Positions 12,082 through 25,179 of a stretch of DNA of 64,000 bases are shown here, piece after piece. Each line of letters begins with the position of its first letter. Within the stretch, counting starts at the first letter, position 1. A program made the position numbers and the translations under genes. Origin of the DNA: Allium sativum. Lineage: Eukaryota; Streptophyta; Magnoliopsida; Asparagales; Amaryllidaceae. The notes under the pieces were generated by a model. It was not told the origin of the DNA and ran no database searches. It saw only the letters and a list, made by a program, of their open reading frames with translations. The DNA lies in NCBI GenBank assembly GCA_030737875.1, contig JASFAX010000020.1, forward strand, positions 31,696,688-31,760,687, read 5' to 3'.

Positions 12082-15000
12082 TTACCAGGAAAAGAGTTCT
12101 GGGTGTGTCTTCCTAATGTCCTCCTCTGTCTCCCAAGTACAATCACTCTCGTCCTCGCTCCACTGTACCTTGACTAGCTTCACCGCCTTCCTTCGAAGCT
12201 GCTTCATGTCGTGCTCGACAATACGGGCCGGCTTGCGGTTCCCAACCGCCTCGGGTTCTACTTCGAAGTCCTCTAACTGATCAGGTGAAATAGTCATATC
12301 TGAGTCGTGAACGAACTTTCTTAGTTGGGAAACATGAAATACGTTATGAACTCCCGCCATCTTCTCCGGTAAGTCAATTCTATATGCCAAATTCCCGACT
12401 ATTTCAAGAACAGGGAATGGGCCAACGAATCTTGGTGCCAACTTGCCTCTCCTGCCAAATCGTATTACGCTCTTCAACGGAGAAATCTTGACAAACACCA
12501 AGTCGCCAAAGGAGAATTTTAAGTCTCTTCTCCTCTTATCAGCATAACTCTTCTGCCTATCTTGGGCAGCCTTCATTCGTTGTTGAATGATCTTAATCTT
12601 ATCTGAAGTTTCCCTCACCACATCTGGTCCAAGCATAAACTTCTCGCCAGTCTCTATCCAACATGATGGTGAGTTGCATGGTCTTCCGTACAAAGCTTCA
12701 AACAGAGCCATACCGATACTGGATTGGTAGCTATTATTATATGCAAACTCTACTAGATGCAAATGGTCATCCCATGATCCACCAAAATCCAATATACATG
12801 CTCTCAAGAGATCTTCCAAAATACGATTCACCCTCTCCGTCTGACCGTCGGTCTGAGGATGATATGCGGTACTGAGATGTAACTCTGACCCTAGAGCCTC
12901 TTGTAAGCTCTTCCAAAACCCACTAGTGAACAACGGGTCTCGGTCACTCACAATGCTTTTGGGTACTCCATGAAATCTCACTACCCACTTCATATACAAT
13001 TCTGCTAACTTAGCTGCCGTTCTGGTCGATTTGACTGGTATAAACCTTGCACTTTTAGTCAGTCGATCTACAATTACCCAAATGCCGTCATATCCCGATC
13101 TAGTCCTTGGTAAACCATCGATGAAATCCATCGAGACTTGCTCCCATTTCCATTCGGGAATTTCTAATGGCTGTAACAACCCACTAGGCTTCTTTTGCTC
13201 GGCTTTAACTAGCTGGCAATTCATGCATTTGGATATAAACTCCCCAACGTCTCTTTTCATCCCTTCCCAGTAGTAAGTCTGTCTCATGTCTCGATACATC
13301 TTATTACCACCGGGGTGTATAGTCAGTTTTGAGTGATGACATTCTCTAAGCACTTCATCTCTCAATCCATTGACATTGGGTACAACGAGCTTTCCATTCT
13401 TTCTAAGCCATCCATCTTGATCAAGCCCATACTTGCTCATCTCCTCATCGATACCCATCTCTAACTTGGAGATGATTTCCAATAGGTCTGGATCGTCCCT
13501 CTGACTAGAGCCGATCCGCTCAATCAAAGTGGGTCTGATCGTCAAACTTGCTAACATTTCTGGATCCAATTTGCACTTTGGTCTGAAATCAAACCCCGCG
13601 ATAAACTCCAGTTGCTTCCATTCAAGGAACATAGCCCCTAAGCTGGCATGTCTTCTACTCAATGCATCAGCCACCGCATTGCCCTTTCCTGGTGTGTATG
13701 CGATGTCAAAATCATAGGAAGCTAAGAACTCTAACCATCTCTGCTGACGGAGATTCAGATCTTTCTGAGAGAAGAGATACTTTAACGATTTATGATCTGT
13801 AAACAGCTCAAATCTTTCTCCCAAGAGATAGTGTCTCCACATCTTTAACGCGAACACGATTGCTGCCAATTCTAAATCATGGGTAGGGTATCTTCTCTCG
13901 TGCGGTTTCAATTGCCGACTTGCGTAAGCTACAACCCTACCGCCTTGCATCAATACAGCGCCCAGTCCGGTACCACAGGCATCCGTGTATACCGTCATCT
14001 CTTCATCCCCCATAGGAATGACTAACACTGGTGCGCTTGTCAACTTGTCCTTTAGACTTTTGAATGCATTCTCGCACCTTTCATCCCAGACAAAAGCTTG
14101 ATTTTTCTTGGTCAACTGGGTCAATGGTGCTGCTACCTTGGAGAAACCTTGGATAAACTTACGATAATATCCCGCTAACCCCAAGAAACTTCTTACATCT
14201 GTTGTATTCTTGGGCGTAGGCCAATCCTGTACCGTAGCCACCTTTGCCGGGTCTACGGCAATCCCATTCTCTGATACAACATGGCCCAAGAACCTCACTT
14301 CCCTCTTCCAGAAGTGACACTTCGAAAACTTTGCTTTCAATTGGTGTTTTCTCAACACCTCCATCACTATTCTTAAATGTCCCTTGTGTTCTTCCTCTGT
14401 CCTCGAGTAGACCAAAATATCATCAACGAACACAAGGACAAACTTATTCAACTGATCTCTGAATACCCTATTCATAAGATCCACAAAATATGCTAGGGCA
14501 TTGGTCAGCCCGAATGGCATGACCAACCACTCATAAAACCCAGACGGCGTCCGAAATGCCGTTTTAGCTATACTCTCAGCTTCCACTCTAAGCTGATGAA
14601 AACCTGTCGCGAGATCCAACTGAGAAAATACTCTCGCGCCACTCAACTGATCAAACAAATCATCTATCCGCGATAGAGGATACTTGTTCTTCCTCGTCAC
14701 TTTATTCAACTCGCGGTAGTCTACACACAAACGAAGGGAACCATCCGCCTTGGTAGCAAACACAACTGGTGCTCCCCATTCAGAAACGCTCCTTCTGATA
14801 AATCCCTTCTTCAAAAGATTGCTGACTTGCACCTCGAGCTCTCGCTGCTCCCTTGGTGCCATACGACGAAGTGGCATCACTATAGGTCTGGCATCTTTTA
14901 CCAAATCAATACGAAACTCAATCTCTCGGTGTGGTGGAAGTCCGGTCACTTCTTCGAAAACATCCGGATACTGGCCAACCACGGGCAAACCTGACAACTC

Positions 15001-16458
15001 ACTATGCGGAATGTCGAGGGAGTTTAGAAAACTAGCCAATACCCCCTTACTGGGTAGACCACCAAACACTACCCTCCGCCCATCATCCGCTCTAGCTGTC
15101 ACCAACAAGCCCTCACAGTCTACCACCACCCCGTATCTTTGGAGCCAATCTACTCCCAAAATAATGCCAAACCCAGTAAAGCCCAAAACAAAGCAATCCC
15201 AAACAAACATGCATCCATGACTCGATAAGACCACATTACGACAAATCATGCTAAGGCTAGTCGAACCACCAATCGGGTTCGTCACTACTAAAGGTCTATC
15301 GACAATCTCGGGCTCCAATCCCAACCTATCTACCAGGTCACTAGATATGAAAGAACTGGAAGCTCCGGTATCAAACAAAACTCTAACAGGAACATCATAA
15401 ACAGAAAGCATACCTTGAATGACGACATTCTTTCCCTTCTCCGCCGCAGTTGGGGCATTCGACGAAGAAGGAATAGCATTAAGGGCATATGCTTTCACCA
15501 TTTGCTTTTCTTTAGGGGGTTGCGGACACTTGTCCTTGTGATGTCCCATTTGGCCACAGTTGAAGCACTTCCTATCCGCTGGCTTGGCCCGGCAATTACT
15601 AGCATAATGGCCCTTCTTACCACAGCTGAAGCACTCAACATCTTGTTTATTCTTTTTCTTCTGGCCATCCTTAGTCTGACTCTGCTTTCTTTTATTCTGG
15701 GAACCACCCTTGCCTCCACCACTTGCTTGTGGCTTTGGCTCATCTGCGGATGCAACCTCAGTCTTCGGCTTAGGGTAGAGACTCTCTGATCTTAATGCTT
15801 TCCCCACAATCGACTCAAACGTCTCATCGATGTGGTTAATAAGCCTTTCCCCTAAGTACTGATCTAACCCAGTTACGAATTTCTCATTCTTCTTCTCGGC
15901 AGTATCAATAAGAGATAACCCATACTTTGACAAAGTGTCGAATTCAGCAATGTACTCCGAGACAGCTCTGCCATTCTGCTTGAGCTCCAAGAATTTCTTA
16001 AACAGCACTGACTTCTGAGCAGCTGGAATGAACTTCTCGCTAAAGCGAGCTTTAAACTGCTCCCAAGTAATCTGATCTTCGGGAGTAGCTGCCTTTATAG
16101 CATTCCACCAATTCATTGCCCGCCCTTGCAGCTGACGGGACGCTAGCTTTCTTTTCATCGCATCCTCGATACCCAAATCCTCGAAGATATGTTCGCAACT
16201 ATCCAACCAATCTTGAACGTCCGTAGCCGACTCCGTTCCGTGAAACGGCTTCCTACCAAGGCTAGTATAATCCTTGTTTAGCTTGGCGAAGTCGACCCTC
16301 GGCGCCTGCACTATTGGACCACCACCATTTCCACCATTGGGAGCTGCCCTCTGTACATCTCTAAGCATCTCTCTCATGAGGTCAGTAAACATCGTCCTCA
16401 TGTCAGCAGCATTCCCATTATTGGCTCCCCTACCAGCACCTCTAGTATCTCGTCTCAT
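12082..16458 (-). CDS. Tekay/Del chromovirus Gag-Pol polyprotein, intact
   Basis: One open frame of 1458 codons from MRRDTRGAG to the stop. Domains with approximate residues: Gag capsid 60-190 ([15 protein letters not shown]); two CCHC knuckles 273-310 ([28 protein letters not shown]); protease 358-371 ([12 protein letters not shown]); reverse transcriptase around 610-690 ([12 protein letters not shown], catalytic [10 protein letters not shown]); RNase H around 820-890 ([20 protein letters not shown]); integrase zinc finger 1038-1081 (H-H-C-C) and DDE core ([18 protein letters not shown] in [11 protein letters not shown]); and a C-terminal chromodomain about 1400-1457 ([15 protein letters not shown]), which in chromoviruses steers insertion toward marked chromatin. 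All catalytic residues look present. The frame is also open 174 codons upstream; I chose this Met because it opens a typical Gag start after the primer site and LTR. Confidence 0.95.
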   Translation of the reverse strand: MRRDTRGAGRGANNGNAADMRTMFTDLMREMLRDVQRAAPNGGNGGGPIVQAPRVDFAKLNKDYTSLGRKPFHGTESATDVQDWLDSCEHIFEDLGIEDAMKRKLASRQLQGRAMNWWNAIKAATPEDQITWEQFKARFSEKFIPAAQKSVLFKKFLELKQNGRAVSEYIAEFDTLSKYGLSLIDTAEKKNEKFVTGLDQYLGERLINHIDETFESIVGKALRSESLYPKPKTEVASADEPKPQASGGGKGGSQNKRKQSQTKDGQKKKNKQDVECFSCGKKGHYASNCRAKPADRKCFNCGQMGHHKDKCPQPPKEKQMVKAYALNAIPSSSNAPTAAEKGKNVVIQGMLSVYDVPVRVLFDTGASSSFISSDLVDRLGLEPEIVDRPLVVTNPIGGSTSLSMICRNVVLSSHGCMFVWDCFVLGFTGFGIILGVDWLQRYGVVVDCEGLLVTARADDGRRVVFGGLPSKGVLASFLNSLDIPHSELSGLPVVGQYPDVFEEVTGLPPHREIEFRIDLVKDARPIVMPLRRMAPREQRELEVQVSNLLKKGFIRRSVSEWGAPVVFATKADGSLRLCVDYRELNKVTRKNKYPLSRIDDLFDQLSGARVFSQLDLATGFHQLRVEAESIAKTAFRTPSGFYEWLVMPFGLTNALAYFVDLMNRVFRDQLNKFVLVFVDDILVYSRTEEEHKGHLRIVMEVLRKHQLKAKFSKCHFWKREVRFLGHVVSENGIAVDPAKVATVQDWPTPKNTTDVRSFLGLAGYYRKFIQGFSKVAAPLTQLTKKNQAFVWDERCENAFKSLKDKLTSAPVLVIPMGDEEMTVYTDACGTGLGAVLMQGGRVVAYASRQLKPHERRYPTHDLELAAIVFALKMWRHYLLGERFELFTDHKSLKYLFSQKDLNLRQQRWLEFLASYDFDIAYTPGKGNAVADALSRRHASLGAMFLEWKQLEFIAGFDFRPKCKLDPEMLASLTIRPTLIERIGSSQRDDPDLLEIISKLEMGIDEEMSKYGLDQDGWLRKNGKLVVPNVNGLRDEVLRECHHSKLTIHPGGNKMYRDMRQTYYWEGMKRDVGEFISKCMNCQLVKAEQKKPSGLLQPLEIPEWKWEQVSMDFIDGLPRTRSGYDGIWVIVDRLTKSARFIPVKSTRTAAKLAELYMKWVVRFHGVPKSIVSDRDPLFTSGFWKSLQEALGSELHLSTAYHPQTDGQTERVNRILEDLLRACILDFGGSWDDHLHLVEFAYNNSYQSSIGMALFEALYGRPCNSPSCWIETGEKFMLGPDVVRETSDKIKIIQQRMKAAQDRQKSYADKRRRDLKFSFGDLVFVKISPLKSVIRFGRRGKLAPRFVGPFPVLEIVGNLAYRIDLPEKMAGVHNVFHVSQLRKFVHDSDMTISPDQLEDFEVEPEAVGNRKPARIVEHDMKQLRRKAVKLVKVQWSEDESDCTWETEEDIRKTHPELFSW

Positions 16459-16642
16459 CGTCAATCTGAAAAAGGAAACGATTAACGATTCCATAGTGGT
16501 GCTAGTGCAGTACGACTTCATTCTTATACTACTAATAGTATATATATAGCTTTTGAAAACCAAAATAACCACAAATACGCTCTCTCGTATACGTATATTA
16601 TCTCTCCCTGATAACTTCCCTAGGTTAACTACGCAACCTAGA
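16459..16642 (-). other. Tekay leader between primer site and gag
   Basis: Short untranslated leader. It has no stop in the gag frame, so the Gag-Pol frame runs back through it, through the primer site and into the LTR. Confidence 0.8.
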
Positions 16643-16654
16643 GCTCTGATACCA
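16643..16654 (-). other. Tekay primer-binding site
   Basis: Minus strand TGGTATCAGAGC, an exact initiator methionine tRNA complement, two bases from the LTR end GTCACA. Confidence 0.95.
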
Positions 16655-16656
16655 AG

Positions 16657-19184
16657 TGTGACGGCCCGCCCCGCACTAGTCTGCATTTCCTCCAAAAGTG
16701 CACTGTACACATGCCCGACTAGCACAAGACGGTCGTCAGGAGAAAGGAAAGAAGAAAATGAACTAATCAAGGAACCTGTAGAATGTCTCACAGCGCATGG
16801 AATAAAATATAATAATAACATACTTGATATAAAACAGGTGAGACAGTGCATAAGCTGATAACTAAAATCAACATCAACATCAGAGCAGCGGAAGTTCGAA
16901 TACAGCTTATTACAACTTTCCAAATTTACTGTCTCCAAACAAAAGAAAGCTAAAGTAGAAGATACACCACCAATGCCCAAGCAGTGATCTTCAACAATAC
17001 AGGGAGAATATTATGTATATATTTTACGTGGAAGCCTCCTGCTCGTCTCCGGATCATCTACCCGTGCATCACCAGCTAACCTGTCTCTAGTCTGCTCGTG
17101 TGAGCACCCGGAGTAATAAGAAGAGACATAAAACTCTGGGTCAGACATAAAGCCTGGTATGAGCGATAAGCATCTAAATAGAGTAATAACAGGTATACTA
17201 AACCATACCTGAACCTGGACCTGCAAACAAAGAGTTAGTACCACATACCGTACAACGCTCTAAGGTGCCATAATAAATAGTGTAAGAATACGGGGGTGGG
17301 GTGTGTATGTCATACAATCAAGCATAGCAACCATCCTCATGTCTCTCACTCAGTGCGTAAAGCGTACGACATCTACCACTTTGGAACACTAGACAAACTG
17401 AGGTAACGACGAATCCCGACTTGTAGAAACCCTGATGTGACCAAGCCAAACACTTGGAGTCATGACCAAACATTTCAATGACCCACTTCATTGGTCGTAG
17501 CCCTTGGTTCTACCGATGCCATAATGGCCCTGAATCCGCCTTCGTACCTCCTACCATAGTGGTCCAAAGCTATAGACGTCGATAACTCCTTGGCACGCGT
17601 CCCGCAGCAAAACCCAACCATGAAGCGAACTCGTTGATTCCCATCTGAATCTTGAGCTCTAACTTCTCATTTGGGCTTCCTTTGCATCTCGGGTTTCTGT
17701 CATCACCCTCCGGATCGGTCTTCATTCTGTTCGTAACTTCCTGGTTCGGTTCGCAGTCACCAGCTCGTAGCCATCAACCTCGGATCGGTTCGGATCATCC
17801 TTCACGCTCGGGTCGGATCGGGGTCTTCAACCATCAGCGGATCGGGTCGCACCATCGGATCGCACCTCGTCAGCGCGTGGCTGCCCCTTCCAGTGCATAA
17901 CTCCGGTTCGGGTCGTCTCGTGGTGCTCGGTTCGGTTCGAAAGTGACTACACGGGTCGGGTCGGAGTCTCCAAGTCGCATCGCCATCACTGGTTCGGGTC
18001 GCACTTTCTGGTCACGAGGGATTCGGATCGTGCAAGCGGGTAGTATAGCCTCCATCGATTCGTGCTCACCATCTTTCAGCGGATCGGGTCGGGGTCCTTA
18101 CATCGGTTCGGTTCGGGTCTCCCTTATCCGATGCGATCCGGTTGGATACCCTGCAGTTTTCTGCAACTTTCCAGCAACTGTTTATACGCCTCTCGACGGC
18201 GTTTTCGACCAATCTAATTATTGGAATCAATCACAAAGCATACCAAAGAGTCATAGCAACATATAATAGCAACCACAAGCAACAAACAACAATTTAAATG
18301 AATCAAAATGGATCAAAAGTTGCCAAAATCTCACATTTTCCTATAATCCCTCTTAATCATGTTTAAGCATACGATTAGCAAAACACATCGAAATTAACCC
18401 AAATTTCTAACAGAGCCTTAAAACATTATTTTAGAATTTTAAGAATTTTTCCAGAATTTATTTACGTATAAATTCGCTAATCTCCACTAATTACCCTTAA
18501 TTAACTGTAATTAGTGTCAAAACGATGCTATCACTCACCTTTGCCACAACTAGAACCCCAAAACTGAAATATTCTCTGATTTGGCGCTGTTCCCAATCTT
18601 ACACAGCAGCTCCACCTCGGTTCTTGTGCTAATACTCCTTGATTCGATGTTTGCTAAGCCTAATCTTCAATTAGAAAGTGATTTTTGGGTGTTTTAGAGA
18701 GATTTAGAGAGTGGAGGCCATGGCTAGGTCAAGAGGAATGAAAGTGGCGGCTGGAAAATGTCTAAAGAAATGTTTTCTAACCCTAATCAGCACCTATTTA
18801 CCCCTAAACCTGAAATTCCCCTTGGGCCTAGCTGCTAATCACCCGGTTAAGCCCAATTAAGCTGTTTTTCACCATTTGAAACTTGTTTCAGCCATATCTC
18901 CCAAACGATGAGTCCGTTTGACTAATGTGACCACTCTACGAAATTGTAAACCATCATCCGGAGCCAATGGAAGTGGTTTCAGGTCAAAATTCCTTTCCAG
19001 TCAAAAGTTATGGCCAAAACAGTGCCAACTAGGGGTAAAATGGTCATTTAAAAATCGAGAAAAATCATGAACATGGGAAATGACCCCAATAGTTGTCTCC
19101 CAAAGTTGCATGACCGTACGACTTCGTATGTGACAGAAATAAATATTCTACGATCCTATGATGCGTAGAATGCGGGTCGTTACA
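16657..19184 (-). repeat. Tekay-type 5' LTR
   Basis: 2528 bp, equal in length to the 3' LTR and about 99% identical by eye, so the insertion is young. It would supply promoter and polyadenylation signals on the minus strand. It repeats the GG(A/T/G)TCGG array at 17724-18143. Confidence 0.95.
17724..18143. promoter_or_regulatory. GG(A/T/G)TCGG motif array, second LTR copy
   Basis: Same array as in the other LTR, about 25 motif copies, differing by one base by eye. In the transcribed orientation it lies about 1.05 kb into the LTR from TGTAACG. Confidence 0.6.
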
Positions 19185-19189
19185 CAAGC
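19185..19189. other. Target-site duplication, right copy, of the Tekay element
   Basis: CAAGC, pairing with AAAGC at 9394-9398. Confidence 0.75.
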
Positions 19190-19423
19190 TCGACTAGGGA
19201 CATTTAAGAATTATAATACTTGACATATCATATAATCTCAAGTTCAGTCTTACTCAAACTATATAATCCCGTATTATTATTCTAAGGACTTCTATTATTT
19301 TAATATTTATATTACGCAGTAAATATAAAATAACAGAACATATTATTCCAAATAAAACATAACAATAACAATGTTATTATTATTCACATCTAACAGATTG
19401 CCTCTAGGGCACAAACTCTAACA
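19190..19423 (-). repeat. Copia 5' LTR, outer part
   Basis: Continues the copia LTR after the Tekay insertion and ends ...CTCTAACA, giving the canonical TGTTAGAG start on the minus strand. It matches 1516-1752 of the shared LTR. Confidence 0.9.
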
Positions 19424-22186
19424 GTAGCTACCCCTAATATCAAGGTACTTCCAATGTACCCTCCTCGCAAGGTCTCCAACGTCACGCCACGAAAGCATAT
19501 GCAACTCTCATCCTACACCTGTGCGAAGTATAGATCTTTATAAAACTATGCCATATTACGCAGGGAACCACCATCGCCATGCTACGCAAGCGTAGAGACT
19601 GCCGTATCCACATTTCTCGTCCAATCTCAATCTTAACACAGATTAATGCCCTAGCGTCTTCGGTACCCCATCCAGTGCGATGTGCATGTATCCAGCCCCA
19701 AGTTTCATAATAGGGATGCATATCAATCCATTGAACACAGTCGGGAGCTTCTCCATATCTGTATAGGTCTGCTAAAAAGGCCTAAAGTACATATATCTAT
19801 ACTATGGTCTGCATTTCTATGGTGGCTATGTTCCTACCTCGACCCTTCCTTAATTAGTGAAAGACTACATCAAGAGCTAAGCCACCTGCCCCCACCAAAC
19901 AATATACATACAAATTGGTGTGTCCCGCAGCCAAAGTCTCGATAGTTAAAGATCGATGGTCTATAGGTTTAGCTCTAGTCTTTCCGCATCACATTAACTG
20001 TCGATCACAGGTACCCGTCGATTACTATCCTGTTTTTGTCTTGACCCAGCCTATCTGTGGGAAAAATCATCGAATCAGCTATGACATCTTACAAACTTCT
20101 ACCTGTCAAACTATTGTTGCAGTCAATGTATTCTCACTGGGTGGTACCGTGCAGACACAATCTCTACAAGTACAGCATGAGCGCTGCCACCGCCTAGAGG
20201 ACCACCACGGAGTACACTAACACGTCCCTCAGAAGTTGTGTTCTTCCTTCCAGTCTTGCAGAACCAGCAAACAGAATATCAACAGAATAATACAATGGAT
20301 GTGATCCCCTTGTGCCTCTAGACACTACAATGATCAACCCCGCTGGGTTCCTCACCTTCATACGGGTGGACTGGTCAAAGCACATCACTCTAACGTGTTA
20401 TTTAGACCCTATGTCTAAACGATTAATCACTCGCTTATTCTATCTTATCAGCTTACCAATTAACTTTATTCGCCACATTTTTTCTTTTATTCAAGCTATT
20501 AGGTTTTCTCCGAGCTCCTTCTAGCTCTAAGGAATGGACCCCTCTCGCCTATTAATTTAGATATATAACTTAAACCATTTAAGTTCATTAATAATCCCAT
20601 AACATTTTATTCACTAGATTGGAATTAACGAAAGTAATCTACAACCTTCTTACATTATTACCATGTCATTCATTGCCCAATTTCAGGTTTATAGGTTACA
20701 ACATGTTCCACTTAATGTATAATTAAGTATATCTCATCTCAATTAGCAAGCTTCATCTTAACATGTTACTTAATATATATCATTAAGTACAACTAATTAC
20801 ATTGTGTTGTTATCTTAGGTTACCAGATTCATTAGCACACAATTGTCTACTTTTATCAGTTATATGCCGCCTGAGCAGGATTCCTCTTTTTTTTTATTAG
20901 ACTTCATAATTCCCTTTTATAAGCCCATCAATAATAAGCCTACTTCATTCTTCTCCATTAACAATGACTTGGTTTAATACATCCTCTTGTTGTTATTAAC
21001 TTATTTACTTAGTTCTTTTAGCTAAGGTTTAAAGTTTCTTCCATTTATTACAACCTACGTTATAATTTCCACTTGTCCCTAGGACAAGCCTACCTATTAT
21101 CTTCCATCCTCCCATTCACACAGAATCATAATAGGTTATAATCATTCATCGTTCATTCCAATTCTTTTATTGGGCAGACTTCTACCACAAGTTGAACTTA
21201 ACCTCGGGTCTCAGTGCAGTAATCTATAGTCTCAAAATTAATGTAAATTTTACATACCAATCAGGCATATCTATTCTTTTTCTATTATTCCCAATTTCAC
21301 TTCAGTTTGATTTACAAAATCGAATTGTTATTAATAACATTTTCTGTAACATATTTACTTTCATTATAAATCCCATAGTCCTAATTTAGTGTGATTCTAA
21401 TCTAGTTAACTGGTTCGCAGAATAGATCTGTACAACAATAACAATTTCAGTACATTTTAGCAGGTTAAATAGGCAATTACAATAATTATCAATTGTTCAG
21501 TGGGCTATACATATTAATGGGGAATTTAAACGATAGATATACTATTATTCAAAAAGATATAATTTAAACCCACTTCCTTGACAAGTTACTAATCCTTGAA
21601 TCCTCTCCGTATTTGCTATTCCGTGGTCTTCCTAACTGATTCTAATATTAAAAAATATGGATTCATAAATCTGATACTAAAAGAAATGGGAATAAAAGGA
21701 AGAAACCTAAACATATCAGATTCGAGAACGTACCTCATGTTAATCAGAATTCTAGACACCTATGTTAGATCTATGCCTCTTATCTTAAAGTCTTGAATTA
21801 TAATCCCTAAGAGCTAATAATTTATTTTCTGAAAGGTGTAGAAAGGAAAGAGAATGGCAGAGTCTAGTTATCATCTTAGGAAATATGAAAATAATGTTAG
21901 GCCCTACTTGTCTATTTATAGATATACTAGAGAGTTTGGTCCATTAGATTTAATTCATAAAAATCAGAATCGCACACATCAGAGCAACCACATTACAAAA
22001 CAAACCTGGACTCTGCTCGGGTCGACCCATAGGTCGACCCGCCCTGTACGTGGGTCGACCACTAGATCGACCCATAGGTCGACCCAAGCACAAAGTGGGT
22101 CGACCCATCTAGGCCCAGGCGCACATTTTGTGATGTTGTGTATACTGAATTTAACATTTTATTTAGCAACTTAATTTTTTGGTGTA
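19424..22186 (-). repeat. Family X LTR, copy X5, fragment
   Basis: No gene. Reverse-complement similarity to X3 is visible: 20300-20360 matches the 63770-63830 region, and 21060-21100 (CTTGTCCCTAGGACAAGCC) matches 51740-51770. Neither LTR end is inside this stretch. The left boundary is the copia element and the right boundary is the Tat element A, so both probably inserted into X5. A TATA-like CTATAAATAG on the minus strand lies at about 21915. Short frames here are random. Confidence 0.65.
22021..22106. promoter_or_regulatory. GGTCGACC motif cluster in X5
   Basis: Five GTCGAC palindromes plus one ATCGAC variant in about 86 bp, most as GGGTCGACCC or AGGTCGACCC. Located about 100-190 bp upstream (minus strand) of a TATA-like box. 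Confidence 0.65.
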
Positions 22187-22505
22187 TGTTAAGCCATAAA
22201 ATATGGTTCTGATATAATATAAAAATGATGATTAAGTCATAACTTTATTACACAACTCATTAAGATGATGTTCAAGTCATCAAAGAGTAATCCAAGTCGC
22301 CTCAAAGTTCATGTCGCGGAAGCCTAAGTCGTTCAGCAACTTAATTTTTTGGTGTATGTTAAGCCATAAAATATGGTTCTAATATAATATAAAAATGATG
22401 ATTAAGTCATAACTTTATTACACAACTCATTAAGATGATGTTCAAGTCATCAAATAGTAATCCAAGTCACTTCAAAGTTCATGTCGCGGAAGCCTAAGTC
22501 GTTCA
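22166..22505. repeat. 170-bp direct tandem duplication at the start of element A
   Basis: 22166-22335 is repeated at 22336-22505 with about four differences. The unit spans 21 bases of the flank plus the first 149 bases of the A LTR (starting TGTTAAGCC), so the duplication arose after A inserted. Confidence 0.9.
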
Positions 22506-23425
22506 GCCTCAACTCACCAAGATTACAAATCGTTCTCTATCTATGTCATGGGACAATGTACGAATCAAGTCATTGGAACCACAATGGCGCAAGCCGTTAC
22601 CACTTGATTTGCATCAGATACGAAATGAACCAAAGCCGCTTACCTTCCATGTCGTTCCCTTGTATAAAGCTTAAGTCGGTCAACGACATAAGGAAAACAA
22701 GTGCTCCTCTGGAGCCAAGCCGTAAGTCGCACCATCCATCATGCCGCAAACAACCATGTCGTAGCCGACACGCGCTATGCTGGTACTAGTTGCAAACTGG
22801 TTGTTGCCAACTGTCCTTTGCCAAGTTGTTGCCAGCTAGATCTTAGCCGACATGAACCACGTCGTTCTAGTGACATGAATTCCTAGACACTAAATTTTCA
22901 GCTTTCATCACTCCGCACTCACTCCTATATACACCCCATGGCCTCCATATTAATGGCGATGATTTTTCCAACACCACAAGGTGCTGCCAAACTTGTTCTA
23001 AGCCAATCTAATTATCATTACCCTTCTCCAAATTAGCATTCTCCATCAAATCATCCATGGAATTCATCAAAATCACTCAAGTGTTTAAGTATTGGAGATA
23101 ATCACCATTCAAACTTTCACTTATAGAGATCAAGCCATTCCTTTGGAATATTAAAGCAAATCAAAGAGTAAAGAGAGAAATTCATTTGTAAAGAGAGAAA
23201 ATGTGTATGATTAAAGAGTGTATGTACCTTGTGATCTCCATAATAACGAGAAGTAACTCTATAGTGGATGTAGGATATTTTTAAGCCGAACCACTTTAAA
23301 AATCTATTGTTCTTTATTTTCTCCTCTTTATTTTGTGTTTGTGGCCTCGTAATTTCAAGTCATACCGTCTGGTGAAGTATCCTAAAGATACCTTTGGTGT
23401 TGCGATCATTTTTTGGTTTAAAAAA
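22187..23425 (+). repeat. Tat element A, 5' LTR
   Basis: Starts TGTTAAGCC, like C (TGTTAACCCC) and D (TGTTAACGC), and ends just before a Tat-type primer site. Its U3 holds about 18 ATGTCG, AAGTCG or AAGCCG motifs (22280-22880), then a TATA region CCTATATACACCCC at 22924. The U5 has the shared GGTGAAGT...CCTTTGGTGTTG block. The 3' LTR of A is not in the window. Confidence 0.8.
22280..22880. promoter_or_regulatory. A(T/A)G(T/C)CG motif array in the A LTR
   Basis: Irregularly spaced ATGTCG, AAGTCG, AAGCCG, ATGCCG and ATGGCG, in both orientations (CGACAT also occurs), about one per 30 bp. It ends about 45 bp before the TATA region. A regulatory role is inferred from position. Confidence 0.6.
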
Positions 23426-23442
23426 TTTAGTGCCCACCATGG
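23426..23442 (+). other. Tat primer-binding site and leader start (A)
   Basis: TTTAGTGCCCACCATGG, a mutated form of TTTGGCGCCCACCGTGG, found right after the 5' LTR in C (44765) and, changed, in D (33539). A typical Tat-lineage leader; the primer tRNA was not identified. Confidence 0.75.
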
Positions 23443-25100
23443 GGCCACGTTCGCACTCTCATTCTCTAAGTGCTTTATGGAGATAGCATTTGAAGCCCGT
23501 TCCTACTATTGATTCTTCAAATCTAATGTCCAGGCCAATTGATGAACTCTCTTCAAAGTTCAAAACCTTGGTCGAGATAGTGGTAAGACCGAAGAAAACT
23601 CCAAGTAAAATAGTCGGAGAAACTGACAATGTTTCCAATGAAGCTACGCCACTTGCCAATCACTTTTAAGTTGGCGAATCCTCTAGGCCGGAGCTGGTAT
23701 AACTAGGAAAGAGTTGGATAAAGTTGTCGCTGGATCGGCAAGTCAAATAGATATTTCAACAATGCTATGATGAATAAACTATAAACTATGTTCGCTCTTC
23801 AAGCCGCCATGACAAAAGTTACTAACAACGTCACCTGTACCGAAGCTACTAATTTTTCTGCCCCTACTCCAAACAGAAATCAATCCATTCATGAGATTGA
23901 TGATTCCGACAAAGTCAATCATGAAGATTCAAAACTGCCTGCTTAGAACCATATTTAGAATGCAACTTCTCATAAAGCGACAGGCTCCGTCAAAGGGGCA
24001 CTTCCCCAAAAGGAAGGCACCGGGCCCCGAATCCATAGCCGAGATCGTTTGTGCAAGCAACCATCTGGTGAGCCGCGAATCAACATAATGAGAAGGAGTA
24101 TCTCGATAATATGGTACAGCTGATCATGAAAGAAAGTGCTTGTCGGGAAGATGGCGAGAAAGAGTGGGGGTTCGCTCCATCCAAAAATCCACTCACAAAA
24201 ATGATCAAATTCCCTAAGTTACCACAAAAATTCAATCCACCTATGATCCAAGCTTATAATGGAACTAGAGATCCTAACTTGTTTCTATAAAAATACGACC
24301 AACATATGGATAGGGAAAGGGGCACGGATGAACTCAAATGTATGTATTTCTCCCATGTACCTAGAAGGTGTAGCCTCGCTATGATCTACTAAGCTCCCAC
24401 CAGGGTCTATGGATGACTTCTCCTCTTTGGCTAAGAAATTTAGGGAACAATTCAGGCTATAATCTACAAATGTAAAAGATGTGATGTCACTGAATGACTT
24501 GGAGCAATGGCCCGGATAACCAATCAAAGCTTTCTTTGATCGATTCAACGCTGTAGTGGCGAACGTGGCAGATCCGGAACCTTAATTAGTTCTAATGGTG
24601 TTGAAAGGTGATATAATCAAGAATTCGAAATTCATGAAATGGCATAAAATGAAAAGCCAAAAACCTTGGAGAGATTCTATGCGAAGGCCGAAGAATATAT
24701 CGATTTGGAAGATGATCGTTGTCCTATGCTATGGATATAGCCGAGGGAAGCAAGGCTCCATTATAGAAGGGGAACGGTGTTCCAGATAATCAAAAGAATT
24801 GTGGAGGTCAAAAAAGGGGCAATGATGCAAAGGTTAATCGAAATAATAAAAATCTCTGCCTTTTCAAAAACTCAGAGTTGACTGCACTTACAGATACTTT
24901 GGAACATGTGTTTCTCGCTACCAAAGATACTAAGTATTATCCGTAGCCGAAGCTGCTAAAAGTCAATGATTCTAATATAAGTTCGGGACGGTTCTGTCAT
25001 TTCCATAACTAGCCGGGTCATAACCCGAGCGAGTGTAGGAAGCTGAAAAGCTTGGTTGAGGAACTAATCAGGAACAATAAACTATAGCAGTAAGTAAGAA
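23443..25100 (+). pseudogene. Tat element A gag (decayed)
   Basis: Recognisable pieces in three frames: FNPPMIQAYNGTRDPNLFL near 24230, RERGTDELKCMYFSH near 24315, and the nucleocapsid FCHFHN-stop-PGHNPSECRKLKS near 25000, a C-x2-H-type finger of Tat Gags. More than ten stops or frameshifts. No complete start could be defined. Shares its plan with the gags of B, C and D. Confidence 0.8.
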
Positions 25101-25179
25101 ATCCACAAAATGCTCCATCCGTTCAGGTGCAAAATACTCACAAGGATCATTCGGGATCGAAAGAGAGAGAGCCCAAGCT

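Noticed and set aside
12053..16549. Plus-strand ORFs across the Tekay element
   Set aside because: Antisense shadows of the intact Gag-Pol frame.
20194..22174. ORFs of 60-106 codons
   Set aside because: Random frames within the X5 LTR fragment; the 106-codon one overlaps the GTCGAC cluster.
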